Below are positions 35,909 to 46,445 of a stretch of DNA of 64,000 bases, in pieces. The number at the start of each line of letters is the position of its first letter. Within the stretch, counting starts at the first letter, position 1. The notes below the pieces were generated by a model, which saw nothing but the letters and a program-made list of their open reading frames with translations, had not been told where the DNA came from and did not search any database. The DNA lies in assembly GCF_050624435.1 (NCBI RefSeq), contig NC_134540.1, positions 103,569,739 through 103,633,738 of the forward strand, given 5' to 3'. The translations under genes and the position numbers were made by a program. The DNA comes from Tenrec ecaudatus (Eukaryota; Chordata; Mammalia; Afrosoricida; Tenrecidae).

Positions 35909-36100
35909 CAGTGGTTCTCAACCTGTGGGTCACAACCACTTTGGGGGTCAAACAATCCTTTCACAGGGGTCCCCCGATTTATAACAGTAACAAAATTAAA
36001 GTTATTAAGTAGCAACGAAAATAATTTTATAGTTGGGTGTCACCACAACTTGAGGAACTGCATTAAAAGGTCATGGCATTAGGAAGGTTAAGAACCACTC
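35909..36100 (+). mobile_element. SPIN-type hAT transposon, short form (192 bp)
   Basis: Begins 'cagtggttctcaacctgtgg', ends 'aagaaccactc'. Target duplications ctctaggt (35901-35908) and ttctaggt (36101-36108) match at 7 of 8 bases. Internal junction as in the 5447 copy. Lies inside L1 ORF2 sequence. Confidence 0.94.
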
Positions 36101-36394
36101 TTCTAGGTAGATAATTCCTAAAAGGTAAATACTTACATTCATCAAGAGAGTTCACTAAAAAAGTAAAAGAAGAACCCCCAAACTTGGTTAAAAAAAAAAA
36201 GAACCAACATATTGGACAAAGTACTCCAAAATTTATATCTAAAACATATAGAAAGCTTCACTGCCTCAATAACAAAAAGACAAATAATCCAATTTAAAAA
36301 TAAGCAGAGGACATAAACAGATGCTTCATCAAACAGAATATTCAGGGAGTCAACAAATACACGAAGAACTGCTCATAATCAATAGCCACTAGTG

Positions 36395-36837
36395 CAGAGG
36401 TGCTCAGCCTGTGGGTCGGGACCACTTATGGGGGTAAAATGACCCTTTCACAGGGGTCGCCTAAGACCATCGGAAAACATTAGGTCCTATGGTCTTGGGG
36501 ACACCGCGCCTCTAGCCATCTCCTGCAGATATGCACACATACCCAGTGGGAAGGCTGTTACCCATGCTATACAATGCTTCAAGACAAAATGTCATTTGAA
36601 ATAAATATTTCACAACATCCAATTACATATTTTTGTGCTTAATCATTATACTTTAATTATGTTCAATTTGCAACAATGAAAGTACATCCAGCCTATCAGA
36701 TATCTACATGATGATTCATAACTGTAGCAAAATTACAGTGATGAAGTAGCAACGAAAATAATGTTATGGCTGGAGGTCACCACCACATGAGGAACTGTAT
36801 GAAAGAGTCCCAGCATTAGGAAGGTTGAGAACCGCTG
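36395..36837 (+). mobile_element. SPIN-type hAT transposon, long form (443 bp)
   Basis: Begins 'cagaggtgctcagcctgtgg', contains 'cctaagaccatcggaaaaca', ends 'ggttgagaaccgctg'. Putative target duplications cactagtg / cattagaa match at 5 of 8 positions, consistent with age. Lies in the same L1 ORF2 as the previous copy, about 290 bases away. Confidence 0.9.
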
Positions 36838-37171
36838 CATTAGAAAGATGCAAATCAAAACTGATATAATCTCATCCCCACATGAATCGCAAAGTTGAAA
36901 ACCACAGAAAACCACAAATGCTGGCAAGGGTGTGGAGAGACTTACTGGCCTATCCTGCTGCCAGGATTGTAAAGTGGTGTGATCACTATGGAAACCGGAT
37001 GTCATTTCTGTAGAAATTGCCTATGGCAATACCATATGATCCAGAAGCCCTGCTCCCTAATGCTACATTTCTTGGTTTTAAACCACAGAATATCTCCTTG
37101 GTCTGTTGAAATGTGTGCCTTAGGGTTGCATCCTTTTGCCATATTAATTCTATCTGAAAGCTGAATTAATA

Positions 37172-37960
37172 ATGCAAGAATTATTAGGATTAGAGAATGA
37201 CTTATTAACAACCTGCAATATACAGATGATACAACTTGCTTGCTGAAAGCAAAGAGGACTTGGAGGACTCACTAATGAAGATCAAAGACTACACCTTTCG
37301 TATGGGTTACATCTTGACAAGAAAAAGCCCAAAATCCTCACAACAGAAGCAATAAACAACATTACAGTAAACTGGGAAAGGATGAAGTTTTCAAGGATAT
37401 TATTTTACTTGGATCCACAGCCAAGTCCCAGGAAGGCAATAGCTAATAAAATGTTTCAGAAAAGAAAAGAGAAACAGGAAAATACTACAAAAAAAAAAAA
37501 GAGGACCTGATGTAAAGGGCTTAAGTGGAGAGCAAATGCTTTGAGAATGATTAGGGCAAAGAATGCACAGATGTGCTTTATACAATTGATGTATGTATAT
37601 GTGTGGATTGTGATAAGAGTTGTATGAGCCCCTAACAAAATGTTAAAAAAAAAAAAGAGCGAGAAACAGGAAAATACATCAAAAAAGAAAGAAACTCAAC
37701 TGATGTACTGTATTAGGCAAAGCACTCTTGAACAATCACCTCTTCAAAATGTCAAAGGGCAGGATTTCCCCCCAAGGACCATGATCAGAAGACAGGGAGC
37801 GTTAGGTGTAAATCTATCAATACCAGTCTGATTCTGGATGTGTTACTGCCCATCATCGTTCATCTAGTGTCTTTTGAGCCTGTTTTAATAAGCATCTCAA
37901 CACCCGAAGAAAGCTTAATTCACACATCCAGTTCACACTATGGTCAGTCAATTCTATAAA
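37172..37960 (+). pseudogene. RTE (BovB-like) reverse transcriptase fragment, split by an L1 insertion
   Basis: Reads LINNLQYTDDTT at 37201-37236; YTDD (37219-37230) is the RT catalytic box, normally YADD, with an A to T change. Then come 'cttgctgaaagcaaagagga', 'aagatcaaagactacacctt' and 'ttattttacttggatccaca'. The frame is broken further down. The L1 piece at 37486-37660 splits it; the right arm (37678 onward) is weakly recognisable. Confidence 0.75.
37469..37677 (+). mobile_element. short L1 3' end insertion with 17-bp target duplications
   Basis: Identical gagaaacaggaaaatac at 37469-37485 and 37661-37677 bracket about 175 bases of L1 3' end ('gaggacctgatgtaaagggc' to 'cccctaacaaaatgttaaaa' plus A-rich tail). 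The heavily 5'-truncated insertion landed in the RTE remnant. Confidence 0.93.
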
Positions 37961-38029
37961 ATATGTGTACATGTTCAATGGATTCACTAACTTCACTGGC
38001 AATACCTCCACCCACCCTCAGCACTACCG

Positions 38030-38450
38030 CTGTTTCAGTTTCCAATATCTGCCATCTCAAAGCACCACAAGTAGGTAGCTTTGACCAACAGAAATTTGGT
38101 TCATAGCTCTGGAGGCTGGAAGCACAAATCCACCCGGTGGCCCCACCATGCTCTCTGTGTGAGCGTTAGTGAAAGATTCTTCCTGGCCTTTTCCAATTGT
38201 TGACATCCCCAGGTGTTTCTGGGAATTATTTAGCTTTACATATGCACCTTTACCTTTCTCTATCACTTCGTGTGTCTGCTTCTCTCTTCTCACAAGGACA
38301 GCACTTACATAACTCGGTGTGAGTTGATATTACTTACATTATAACATCTTCGAAGATCTTATTTCCAAACAAGGTCACTTACACAAACACTAGGGGTGAG
38401 GACATCGGTATATTTTTGTGGGGGGCACAATTCAATATATAATAAGCACC
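38030..38450 (-). repeat. MaLR/MLT1-like LTR relic
   Basis: Antisense: 'atctcaaagcaccacaagta', 'catagctctggaggctggaa', 'acaaggtcacttacacaaac', 'gggggcacaattcaatatat'. Same broad class as 27326-27720 and 60826-61235. Confidence 0.65.
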
Positions 38451-38624
38451 AGAAATAAGTATATGGTCTACACTGGGGCAGAAGACTCCTAAATGTTACC
38501 ACCTATCCCAACCCTCTTCTGTTCATTCTCTACTCAGAAGCCAGAATGGTTCTTTAAAGTCAACAATCTCACCACACCATTCCCTTGAAACTGCCCAGGG
38601 GGGACCTCTTGCTCTGTTGCTGTT

Positions 38625-38900
38625 TTTGTCAACTGCCATTCAGCTGGCCTTCACTCATGGCACCCCAGATCCTGCTTCCTGCTATCCTAGCCCCGTGCTG
38701 GATTGCAAATTGAACCTTTGTGATCGGTGGCTGATTTTCAGAAATGGTTTACCAGTTCTCTCTTCTGAATTCACCTTAATCTGGGAGCATTGTTGAAACT
38801 TGTTTGGGTCATGGTGACTCACAGCCTCCATGGAGTGATGGGGGGTAACCACGCATGAAGTACCGTGGTCTACCACTGAACCACCGATGCGTCTTCAGGC
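38625..38900 (-). repeat. possible AfroSINE-related copy, very diverged
   Basis: The segment 'tgattttcagaaatggttta' through 'ctaccactgaaccaccgatg' resembles the antisense of a long AfroSINE variant. Similarity is weak. Confidence 0.35.
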
Positions 38901-39720
38901 TCTTTACTTGGCTTTCCTGCTCATCCCTCTCATGAGCACGTAGCCCTACCCTTACCTGCCTGACTGCTTCAGACCACAACTCAGTGCAGAGACTGTCTCC
39001 CCTTGCCCGGATTATCGAAGGCGCCCTAATATCCTGTCTCCTTCATTTTCTCAGTCACACTGGCAGAATTATAATGATCTTTCCTTTATTTATTCAACTT
39101 CTCTTCTCCTCGGTCATACTCCACTCCATGAAGAAGAGCAGGGCCGGTATTTGTAGGTTATTGTTCTTCTCTAGCACATAGTGGTGCATCCGAGATAGTT
39201 GAATGAACATGATTTTGGTTTTCAAATGCTTCTAACTAGAAAAAGGTCATTTTTTATTGCTCCATGTCTACGGATTCTGCACGTTAAAAAATTTAATTTT
39301 ATTTAAGCTGCTTATAAATCTTAATTAGGACTTCCCACGGGGAAAAGAATAAAGGCAAATAGCACAATGCCTAAAGGTAGAAAACTCATTAAAAATGGGG
39401 ACAAGCCTTTTAAAATAGAATTCTTAAAATTCTGTGCAATGCTAGATCTGCTCTAATTACAAATCACAAGTCTCAGAAAATGTTAAGTGATTCTGAAACA
39501 AGTATTTTAAATAATTTATTTTTTTGTTTAAATCCACAGAAAACAATATTCCTGATATTCAGAATAGAATCACATCCTTAACAGCAGATTGCATCAAAAG
39601 TCCAAAACAATTTGAGCCATGATTTTTACTGTTTCCAGGAGCTAGCTACAATACTTCCACTCAATGACAGTGCACTCTCAGAAGGTACACAAGTAAAGCC
39701 AAGGAGAAAGTTTCCATTTC
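38901..39720. other. repeat-free block, part may be conserved non-coding DNA
   Basis: No gene. 39235-39620 is AT-rich, free of recognised repeats and dense in TAAT/ATTA cores ('tctaattacaaatcaca', 'atcttaattaggac'). Confidence 0.35.
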
Positions 39721-40118
39721 ATTGTTAGGTCCCACAAGTCAGCTCCACTCATGGAGACCCTATGCACAACAACACCGAGCATCTCCTGCGTTTGTGCTCT
39801 CTACTTTACCAAACATGACATCCGTTGGCAGAAAGTATTCCTCCTACTAGCATGACCAAGGTCCATGAGATGAAGTCTCACCATCCTTGCTACTAAGTCA
39901 CACTCTGGCCGCACTTCTTCTAAGATATGCCCTTTCTCTGCAAGTGCATACTATATTCAATATTCTTCACCACACCTTACTTCCAAAGACTTGAACTTTT
40001 CTTTTATCTTCCATATTCATTATCCAGCTCTCACGTGAATATGAGATGATTGAAAATACCACCTTAGCCCTCAAAGTGACATCTCTGGTTTTGAACTCTC
40101 AAAGAGGCACTTTTAGCA

Positions 40119-41165
40119 TCTAGCTCAGAAGCAACGGGGTCCACATGGAAGAACACACCAACCTGAGTGAGCGAGTGGTCCCAAAGGGATCAGTTACCAG
40201 GCATCAAGGAACAAAAAATCATATCATTGACTGCACACCTCCATGATAGGATCGCTGAGGACAAATGGGTGCATAAGCAAATGTGGTGAAGAAAGCTGAT
40301 GGTGCCCGGCTATCAAAAGAGATAGTGTCTGGGGTCTTAAAGGCTTGAAGGTGAACAAGCGGCCATCTAGCTCAGAAGCAAATAAGCCCACATGGAAGAA
40401 GCACACCGGCCAGTGCGATCACGAGGTGCCCAAGGGACCAGGTATAAGGCATCATGCAAAAAAAAAAAAAAAAGATATAAGTGTGTGTATGTATGTGTAT
40501 ATATGTATGTATATATATGTATATATATATCATATTAAATGAAGGGGGAAGTGCAGAGTGGAGACCCAAGGCCCAAGTGTCGACCAATGGAGATCCCCTC
40601 ATAGAGGGGTTTAGGAGAGGAGATGGGTTAATTAGGGTGTGAGGTAGTATCGATGAAGAACACAGCTTTCCCCCGGATCCTGGATGCTTCCTCTCCCCAA
40701 CTACCATGATCCGAATTCTACCTTGCAGGGCTGGATAGGACAGAGGCTGTACACTGGTACATATGAGGGCTGGAGGTACAGGGAATCCAGGGTGGATGAT
40801 ACCTTCAGGACCAAGGGTGTGAGGGACGATGCTGGGAGAGTGGAGGGTGAGTGGGTTGGAAAGGGGGAACTGATTACAAGGATCCACATGTGACCTCTTC
40901 CCTGGGAGAGGGACAGCAGAGAAGGGGGGAAGGGAGACTCCGGATAGGGCAAGATATGACAAAACAACCAAGGGCATATGAGGGAGGGGGGAATAGGGAG
41001 GGAGGAGGGGAAAAAAAAGAGGACCTGATGCAAGGGGCTTAAGTGGAGAGCAAATGCCTTGAGAATGATTGGGGCAGGGAATGTATGGATGTGCTTTACA
41101 CAATTGATGTATGTATATGTATGGATTGTGGTAAGAGTTGTATGAGTCCCTAATAAAATGTAAAA
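40119..41165 (+). mobile_element. L1 3'UTR with a partial tandem unit
   Basis: Holds about 1.6 copies of the 247-bp unit: 'tagctcagaagca' at 40121 and 40368. Then an A-run plus TATG/TG-rich microsatellite (40456-40533), 'gatcctggatgcttcctctc', a G-rich tract (40980-41015), and 'gaggacctgatgcaaggggc ... ctaataaaatg'. The 243-codon minus-strand frame at 40372-41103 is complementary to this non-coding UTR. Confidence 0.88.
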
Positions 41166-41169
41166 GAAG

Positions 41170-41296
41170 AAAAGAGAAAAAAATGATTAGGGCAAAGACT
41201 GTACAGATGTGCTTTATACAATTGATGTATGTATATATATGAACTGTGAAAAGAATTGTATGAGCCCCAATAAATTGTTAAAATTAAAAAAAAAAG
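41170..41296 (+). mobile_element. second L1 3' terminus in direct repeat
   Basis: 'aatgattagggcaaagactg' to 'ccccaataaattgttaaaat' plus an A-rich tail repeats the terminal 127 bases of the preceding copy in the same orientation. Confidence 0.85.
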
Positions 41297-41867
41297 AAGA
41301 TTTCATCTCTAGTCTACAGATTTGGGTGCTGGTGTCAGGGCTACCACCAGTTTCTAGAAGATTTCCCCAAAGCAATACATTGTTGATTACTTGACGGCTG
41401 CTTCTGTGGGTCATGGTTGTGGATAACAAGTGAAATGAAATCCTTGACAACTTCGATCTTTACTTTGTTTATCATGAGGCACGTATGAGGATTTTAGTTT
41501 TCTTTCCACTAGCTGGACTCCATAGGCTCTTGTCTTTAATTTTCATCAAGTGTTTCAAGCACTCTTTGCGTTCAGCAACCAAGTCTCTTCATCTGTACAT
41601 CTCAGATTGCCCAGGAGTCTTCTCTGAATCTGGGCGGCGTGGTCTATGTCGTATAGTACAGGTCTTGGATCATGTGTTCAGCATACATACTGAGTACATG
41701 TGGTGAATAGACACAGCCCTTACACACATTTCTCACATTTAAGGCATGCACTATTCCCTTTTTGTGTCTGCAATACTTCCTTTTAGCTTATATACAGGTT
41801 CTGCATGAGCACAATTAAGTGCTACGGAATTACCATGTTTCACAGTTTCCATAAGCATTTTTTGATT

Positions 41868-42620
41868 TAACTTTTTGTTGAGATTTGGGTAAAAATTCAC
41901 AAATGAAATTAGTTTTCACTCAATAGTGCGGATATGTTTTGTTGTATGACATTGATTGTAATCCCCACAAAGTTATCCCACTTTGAAATCCTACTTTCTC
42001 CCCGTGTCTCTTTCAGTGTTTCCTTTTTTGCCTGATCTCGTCCTGCCTTTTGAAGTCAGTGCCTAGGTAGGTGCTATGGTTTGTTTATTCTACGGGGTAG
42101 AACTTCTCAAGTCTTATTGTTAATCTTAAAGACCGGTCTCTTGTTTGACCAAAAATTGAGCTTTGGGGGTCAGTTCAGCTCCAGGTTTCAAGGTCAGTAA
42201 GGACTATTGTCTCAAGGGTCCCACCAGTGTCCATTAGAGAGAATCCTGGTCTTTCTATGGTTTTTAGCTTTACTCCATCCCCGCCCCACTCTATCCAGGA
42301 CCTTTTATTTGGATCCCTTTCAGAGTGGTCAGCAATTGTATCTGGGCACCATCTATTTCTAGTCTCAGGGTTGTAAAGGCTGAGCTTTGAGTTTGTGTAG
42401 TCCATCCGTCCTCTGAAGCAATTGTTTCCATTCATATTTGATATATTTTTTCACTTTTATTTGCTCCAGATGGAGAGGGACCAATAGTGGCACCTTAGCT
42501 GACCACTCACAACTTTTGAGACGCCAGGAACTACTCTAAAGTAGATGTAGAACACTGTCCTTATGGACAGAAATGCCAAGTGACCCTGCTGTTCCCGAGA
42601 CTATAGTCTAGAGATGGCTT
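41868..42620 (-). mobile_element. older afrotherian L1 3'UTR, antisense
   Basis: 'gttgtatgacattgattgta', 'tccccaca', 'gatccctttcagagtggtca', 'gggcaccatctatttctagt', 'cacaacttttgagacgccag', 'agtagatgtagaacactgtc' follow the order of an L1 3'UTR that is also abundant in elephant. More diverged than the tenrec-type copies. Confidence 0.65.
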
Positions 42621-44340
42621 TTTACAGAGTCTGTAGACAACATAGGCTTCTAGTCCTCCCAAGATCCAAATTTACATTGGTCGAGTCAGGCTGAAGTTAC
42701 ACATTAACCCTGAGCTAGACGGTGATAAATACTTTGCCATGATGCAATCTAAAAAGAGCAATACTGAACATTTGTAATGATAGCAAGGCAGTTCCAGAGC
42801 TAGGCATAAGCCCGTATGCCATCCTGCCCCTTAACCACATTGTATTTGCCTAGTAAAATCTATTTTGGGGGGTGTCAGGTAGCCAGAATAGACACTAAGG
42901 GGGGTTGTCTTCTCAGTGCCTGCATACGGCCGCAACAAAGAACCTGGAAAGGAATCAGGTACCCATTAGACACCTATGGGAAGATGCAAACAGAGCATGC
43001 TCAGACACAAGCACTGGAGGCCCATGGGGGAGGTCCACCTGGGCACCCAGACTAGGCCCGGACACACGATATCACACAGGTGGGCTTAAACTCAGCCAGC
43101 AGCATCAGTGAAGGCCCTCAACCACGCCTCCCAGCCAGTGGGGTGGGAGGGAATAAGAGAAGGTGGTGCAGCTCAGCACACCCTCTTGGCCACCACCAGC
43201 CTCTTTTATTCTGCTTTCGTTCAGCTGCACACAGCAAGGGGAGGGTGGGGCTCTCTCCCCCATGTGAGCAATCATGTACCACCCAGGCTCCTTCTCAGCC
43301 CTCTCTCCTGGCCTCTGGGGTCTCCCAGTGCCACAAGCGTGGGTTTGGGCCCCCGTTCCTGTATACTTTCCACGTGGGTTTTCCACATAGCATTGCACGC
43401 TTTCCTAAAAGAACATGTGCTTTTGAGACCGTAAAACCTGAGTCACTCAGCTTACCAATGAGCTCTGCTGTGTGAATTCTTTCCACGCCATGAAGCAAGG
43501 ACCTAAGTACCACAAGGGGGGAATGTTTACACATGAATTACTACAATATACTATGCAAATGAAGGGACTCTGGTCTACTGAGAGAGGATTGGCAAGTTTA
43601 TGGCCTTCGTTGAAGGATCACGCCTGGAAATTGACCAGCAGTTTGCTTATCTATGCAACGAACCCCAGTCAAGTTTGCCAAGAGCTAAAGAAATGGTCCT
43701 GTAGCAGGGTTGGTGCCGATGGCAGAGACCTGCTGCTAGGAATGCTGCTGAGAGAGCTGAACAAAACGGCTACACTGGTTGTGTACCAGGCCAGTTAGCA
43801 AGGGAGAGGACAATATCCAGGAAGCCGAAAGCAGAAGCATTTGTCCTCAGTAAACTGAGAGGGGTACTGAGAAGAGGCCTGCGTGGCCAGGAGAGGGCTT
43901 GCACACTGGCGAGAAGGGCCTACTTGCTTGAATAGCCACGCTGGAAGAGGCCTCCTGCAATGAGGACCCTCCTTCAGGGGAGAGCTTTGTAGGCTTTGCT
44001 TGTATGCCTTGCTTCCTATGCCCAAGGTGGACCCAGCTACCACCTCAGTGTGGGAAACAGAAAGATTTCTCCCAAGTTGTCTGCCCCAAATATATGCCCA
44101 ACTTAACTGCTTGCTACACGTGGCAAATGACTATACACTTGGAGGTCAACAGAAGTAGATCAGGGGTGATTCTCCCTAAGGGTTATCAGTCATCCAGAGC
44201 AAGCAGACCCCACTGTTTATCCCACAAGTGGGATCCACTCCCTTCTGATAAGGATAGTAGTTGACTGTTTCCTTGTAGGAGACCCCAGAGAGGTCAAGCT
44301 CACCCAAGGGTGACCAAGGTTAGGATGCCTTCATGAATCT
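42621..44340. other. no gene recognised; may include retroviral-type relic
   Basis: Several 80-130 codon frames on both strands (for example 43080-43475 and 43472-43798) carry no motif I can identify. The stretch is GC-richer than its neighbours and abuts a possible LTR, so part could be decayed endogenous retroviral DNA. Confidence 0.35.
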
Positions 44341-44349
44341 AGGGTCTGC

Positions 44350-44640
44350 CCATCTTGTCACATGCATACCTCTAATCCCCCCCCCACCTACCTATGGGCA
44401 CACCCCTAGCTCATCCCCTTCCTGTCACACTTATGCCTATCGTACATTCCCTTCCTATGATGCGTATGCCTTTCGTACTGCCCCTTCCTGTGACACGTGA
44501 TTACCTGTAATCACGCCCCCCTAAGTAGGGGAAACCCTTGGTTAGCAATAAAGTTGGGTCTCTTGCTCTCGCTCCCGGACTCTCCCCACAAGGACTACTA
44601 CCAAGTGGGGTTGAGGTGAGCATGCTACCATGAATTGTGT
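44350..44640 (+). repeat. candidate retroviral-type LTR fragment
   Basis: Three to four imperfect direct repeats of about 33 bases (44350, 44415, 44449 and 44481; motif 'cccttcctgtcacac'/'atgcctatcgtac') precede 'agcaataaagttgggtctct' (polyadenylation-like) and a pyrimidine-rich 'cttgctctcgctcccggact'. This U3-enhancer / R / U5-like order is typical of endogenous retroviral LTRs. No matching second LTR or coding region was identified. Confidence 0.4.
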
Positions 44641-46315
44641 CTGACTCCATTATTTCTGACTCTCTTCTATCACTCATGCTATGACTTCACTATAATCTTT
44701 ACTTATTATTGCCATACATTTGCGCCTACTGGACCTGTGATGATGTGTTGGGGGCCATTCTTTCCCCCACACCTCAGTGAGTGTGGCCTGTGCAGTCTGT
44801 GTGGACACTGCAATGCATGGTCACCTAGACTAGAAGTGGTGGCAGGACAAGGTAAAACGTGTAGAGAGGGAAGGGCTGCCTGACTTCATAGGACTCAGCT
44901 TTGTCCTGCCCTTCCGTCTTTTGATCTCTTCTGAAATTAGATAGGCTATCCGGCCTGTTACCAGGAGATGACTCGTGGTTCTGAGCCTCACTGCTCCACA
45001 GTTCTTGTCCTGCTCACGAGAAAGAATTCAGGCAAGGGACAACATTCAGACCAGAAAGAGACCTTTCCTTCAGTGAATGGAGGACTTCTCAACCCCACTT
45101 GGCCCTCTGCTATTGACTGGTTCTCTGTAATGTCCCTCCTCCTCTTTCCAGGTATATGCATACTTGTACCTCTACACCCTAGACTTCACGCTGTGCTCTG
45201 GACCCCCAACCACAATCATCAATTCAGGCATTATAGGAGTAGTGCGTATAGCCTGTCTTTCTCCACCTAACCTTCTCACTACCCCGAGTTCCTTCCATTG
45301 ATAAGGAAATGTGTCTTATATGCCCCTCACCTTCCTTCATCCTGGAGAGTTAGCTGCAGAAATGTATCCCCATCTCTCATTTGAGTTAAGATCATTGCCG
45401 TCTTCATCTCCTGCCCCACCCACCCCGGCCCATTTCTGCCTAGCTACCGTGACCACTTTACAAGAGATACTTATCCTCCGGAGGCCCGTCTACACTGCGA
45501 TGCACACTGCTGAGACAGCGCTCATGGCAGCTATACGGCTTCCAGGGATGAAGCCACAACAATTGCTTCTTCCTGCTGTCCTTGAAGCTGGTCTTATTTC
45601 CAAAAGAGAAAGAAAGAAAAATTACTCACCTTCATTTAAACTACGAAAGATGCCTTTGCCACCCAGTACAGCAGAAAGCCTCCTGCAGTCCTTCAAACCC
45701 ACTGCGAGGCGGGTCTCACAAACTAGCAGTGTGAGGGGTTGTGGCGAAGTCATTTTTCCAGTAATATTTAATTACTTTCTCTACTTTGCCAGGAAAATGC
45801 TGTATTATTAATTTTTTTTCCTTGCAGGAAAATTTTTTAAAAGCCCAGGGAAGAGGAGAAGTAGCCGAGTCATGCTCGGTGCATCTAAATAACCTCGTCT
45901 TTGGTTAACAACGAATCTCTGCCAGTAAATGCTCATATTACAGAACTGTTCCTATAACTGTGACATATGCATCCTGATTCACTGTGTCAGCATCGTCTCT
46001 GCTGAGAACATGTCAGGGAATAACAAATGGAGTGAGCCTAATTTGAAAAGCACAGCGTCTAAAAACAAGATTTCAGAATGGCCAACATTACGACAGATTC
46101 TATATTCTGCTCCTATTTTGAAAGGGTTTGAACTATTTTGAGAATGTTGACTGTGGCAAGGGGAGCTGGCTAGATGAGCGTGGAGGGAAGGAAATGTGGA
46201 AATTAACACTGTTGGGCGACTATCATCCACCAGGCATTGTTTGGGGATAAAAATGATGGAGCACAGAGATTGATTGCTGATCACTGTGTTTACAAGTAAA
46301 CAGATGGCATTATAT
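44641..46315. other. single-copy DNA, no gene seen
   Basis: The open frame 45311-45811 (166 codons) is the longest here but shows no domain and low-complexity P/S content. Treated as chance. Confidence 0.45.
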
Positions 46316-46319
46316 TGAT

Positions 46320-46445
46320 GAAAAAAAGCATGAGTTTGTGACTGGAGAACCCAAGTTCAAATCCAAGCTCTGTCATTTACTGTATGATGTTAAACAAATG
46401 GTTTCCCTTCCTGGCTTTCATACTTGTAAAATGAAAATAAGAGCA
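46320..46445 (+). repeat. MIR SINE
   Basis: 'acccaagttcaaatccaagc', 'tctgtcatttactgtatgat', 'cttgtaaaatgaaaataaga': the core and 3' part of a mammalian-wide MIR element. Confidence 0.8.

Larger units (their letters stand above)
33745..37170 (+). pseudogene. L1 ORF2 remnant with nested L1 3'UTR, internal inversion and two SPINs
   Basis: A damaged LINE-1 ORF2 in pieces. 33745-33835: upstream of the core RT ('aatccccaaactaggaaaga'). 34699-35097: RT region ('catcatgaccaagttagatt', where the HDQV-type motif lies). 35098-35590: the next part of RT but on the minus strand. 35591-37170: the C-terminal region in plus orientation, including 'ggtactggtatgatgataga', 'aagcagaggacataaacag' and 'gtggagagacttactggcct'. 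It is interrupted by a younger L1 3'UTR (33838-34694) and by SPINs at 35909-36100 and 36395-36837. No intact frame. Confidence 0.78.
39724..41865 (-). mobile_element. RTE (BovB-like) LINE, antisense, split by L1 3' ends
   Basis: The left arm (39724-40118) is the complement of the C-terminal coding region: 'ttgttaggtcccacaagtca', 'ctactttaccaaacatgaca', 'tatattcaatattcttcacc', 'gaactctcaaagaggcac'. The right arm (about 41340-41865) continues into RT in reverse: 'gtgaaatgaaatccttgaca', 'tcatcaagtgtttcaagcac', 'gttcagcatacatactgagt'. The arms are collinear across the L1 block at 40119-41296. No usable frame. Confidence 0.8.

Noticed and set aside
43080-43798. Two adjacent plus-strand frames (131 and 108 codons)
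   Set aside because: Tested by eye for retroviral or cellular motifs and found none; both strands are equally open in part of this stretch.
45311-45811. 166-codon plus-strand frame
   Set aside because: No domain, no splice or promoter context, composition typical of random GC-moderate DNA.
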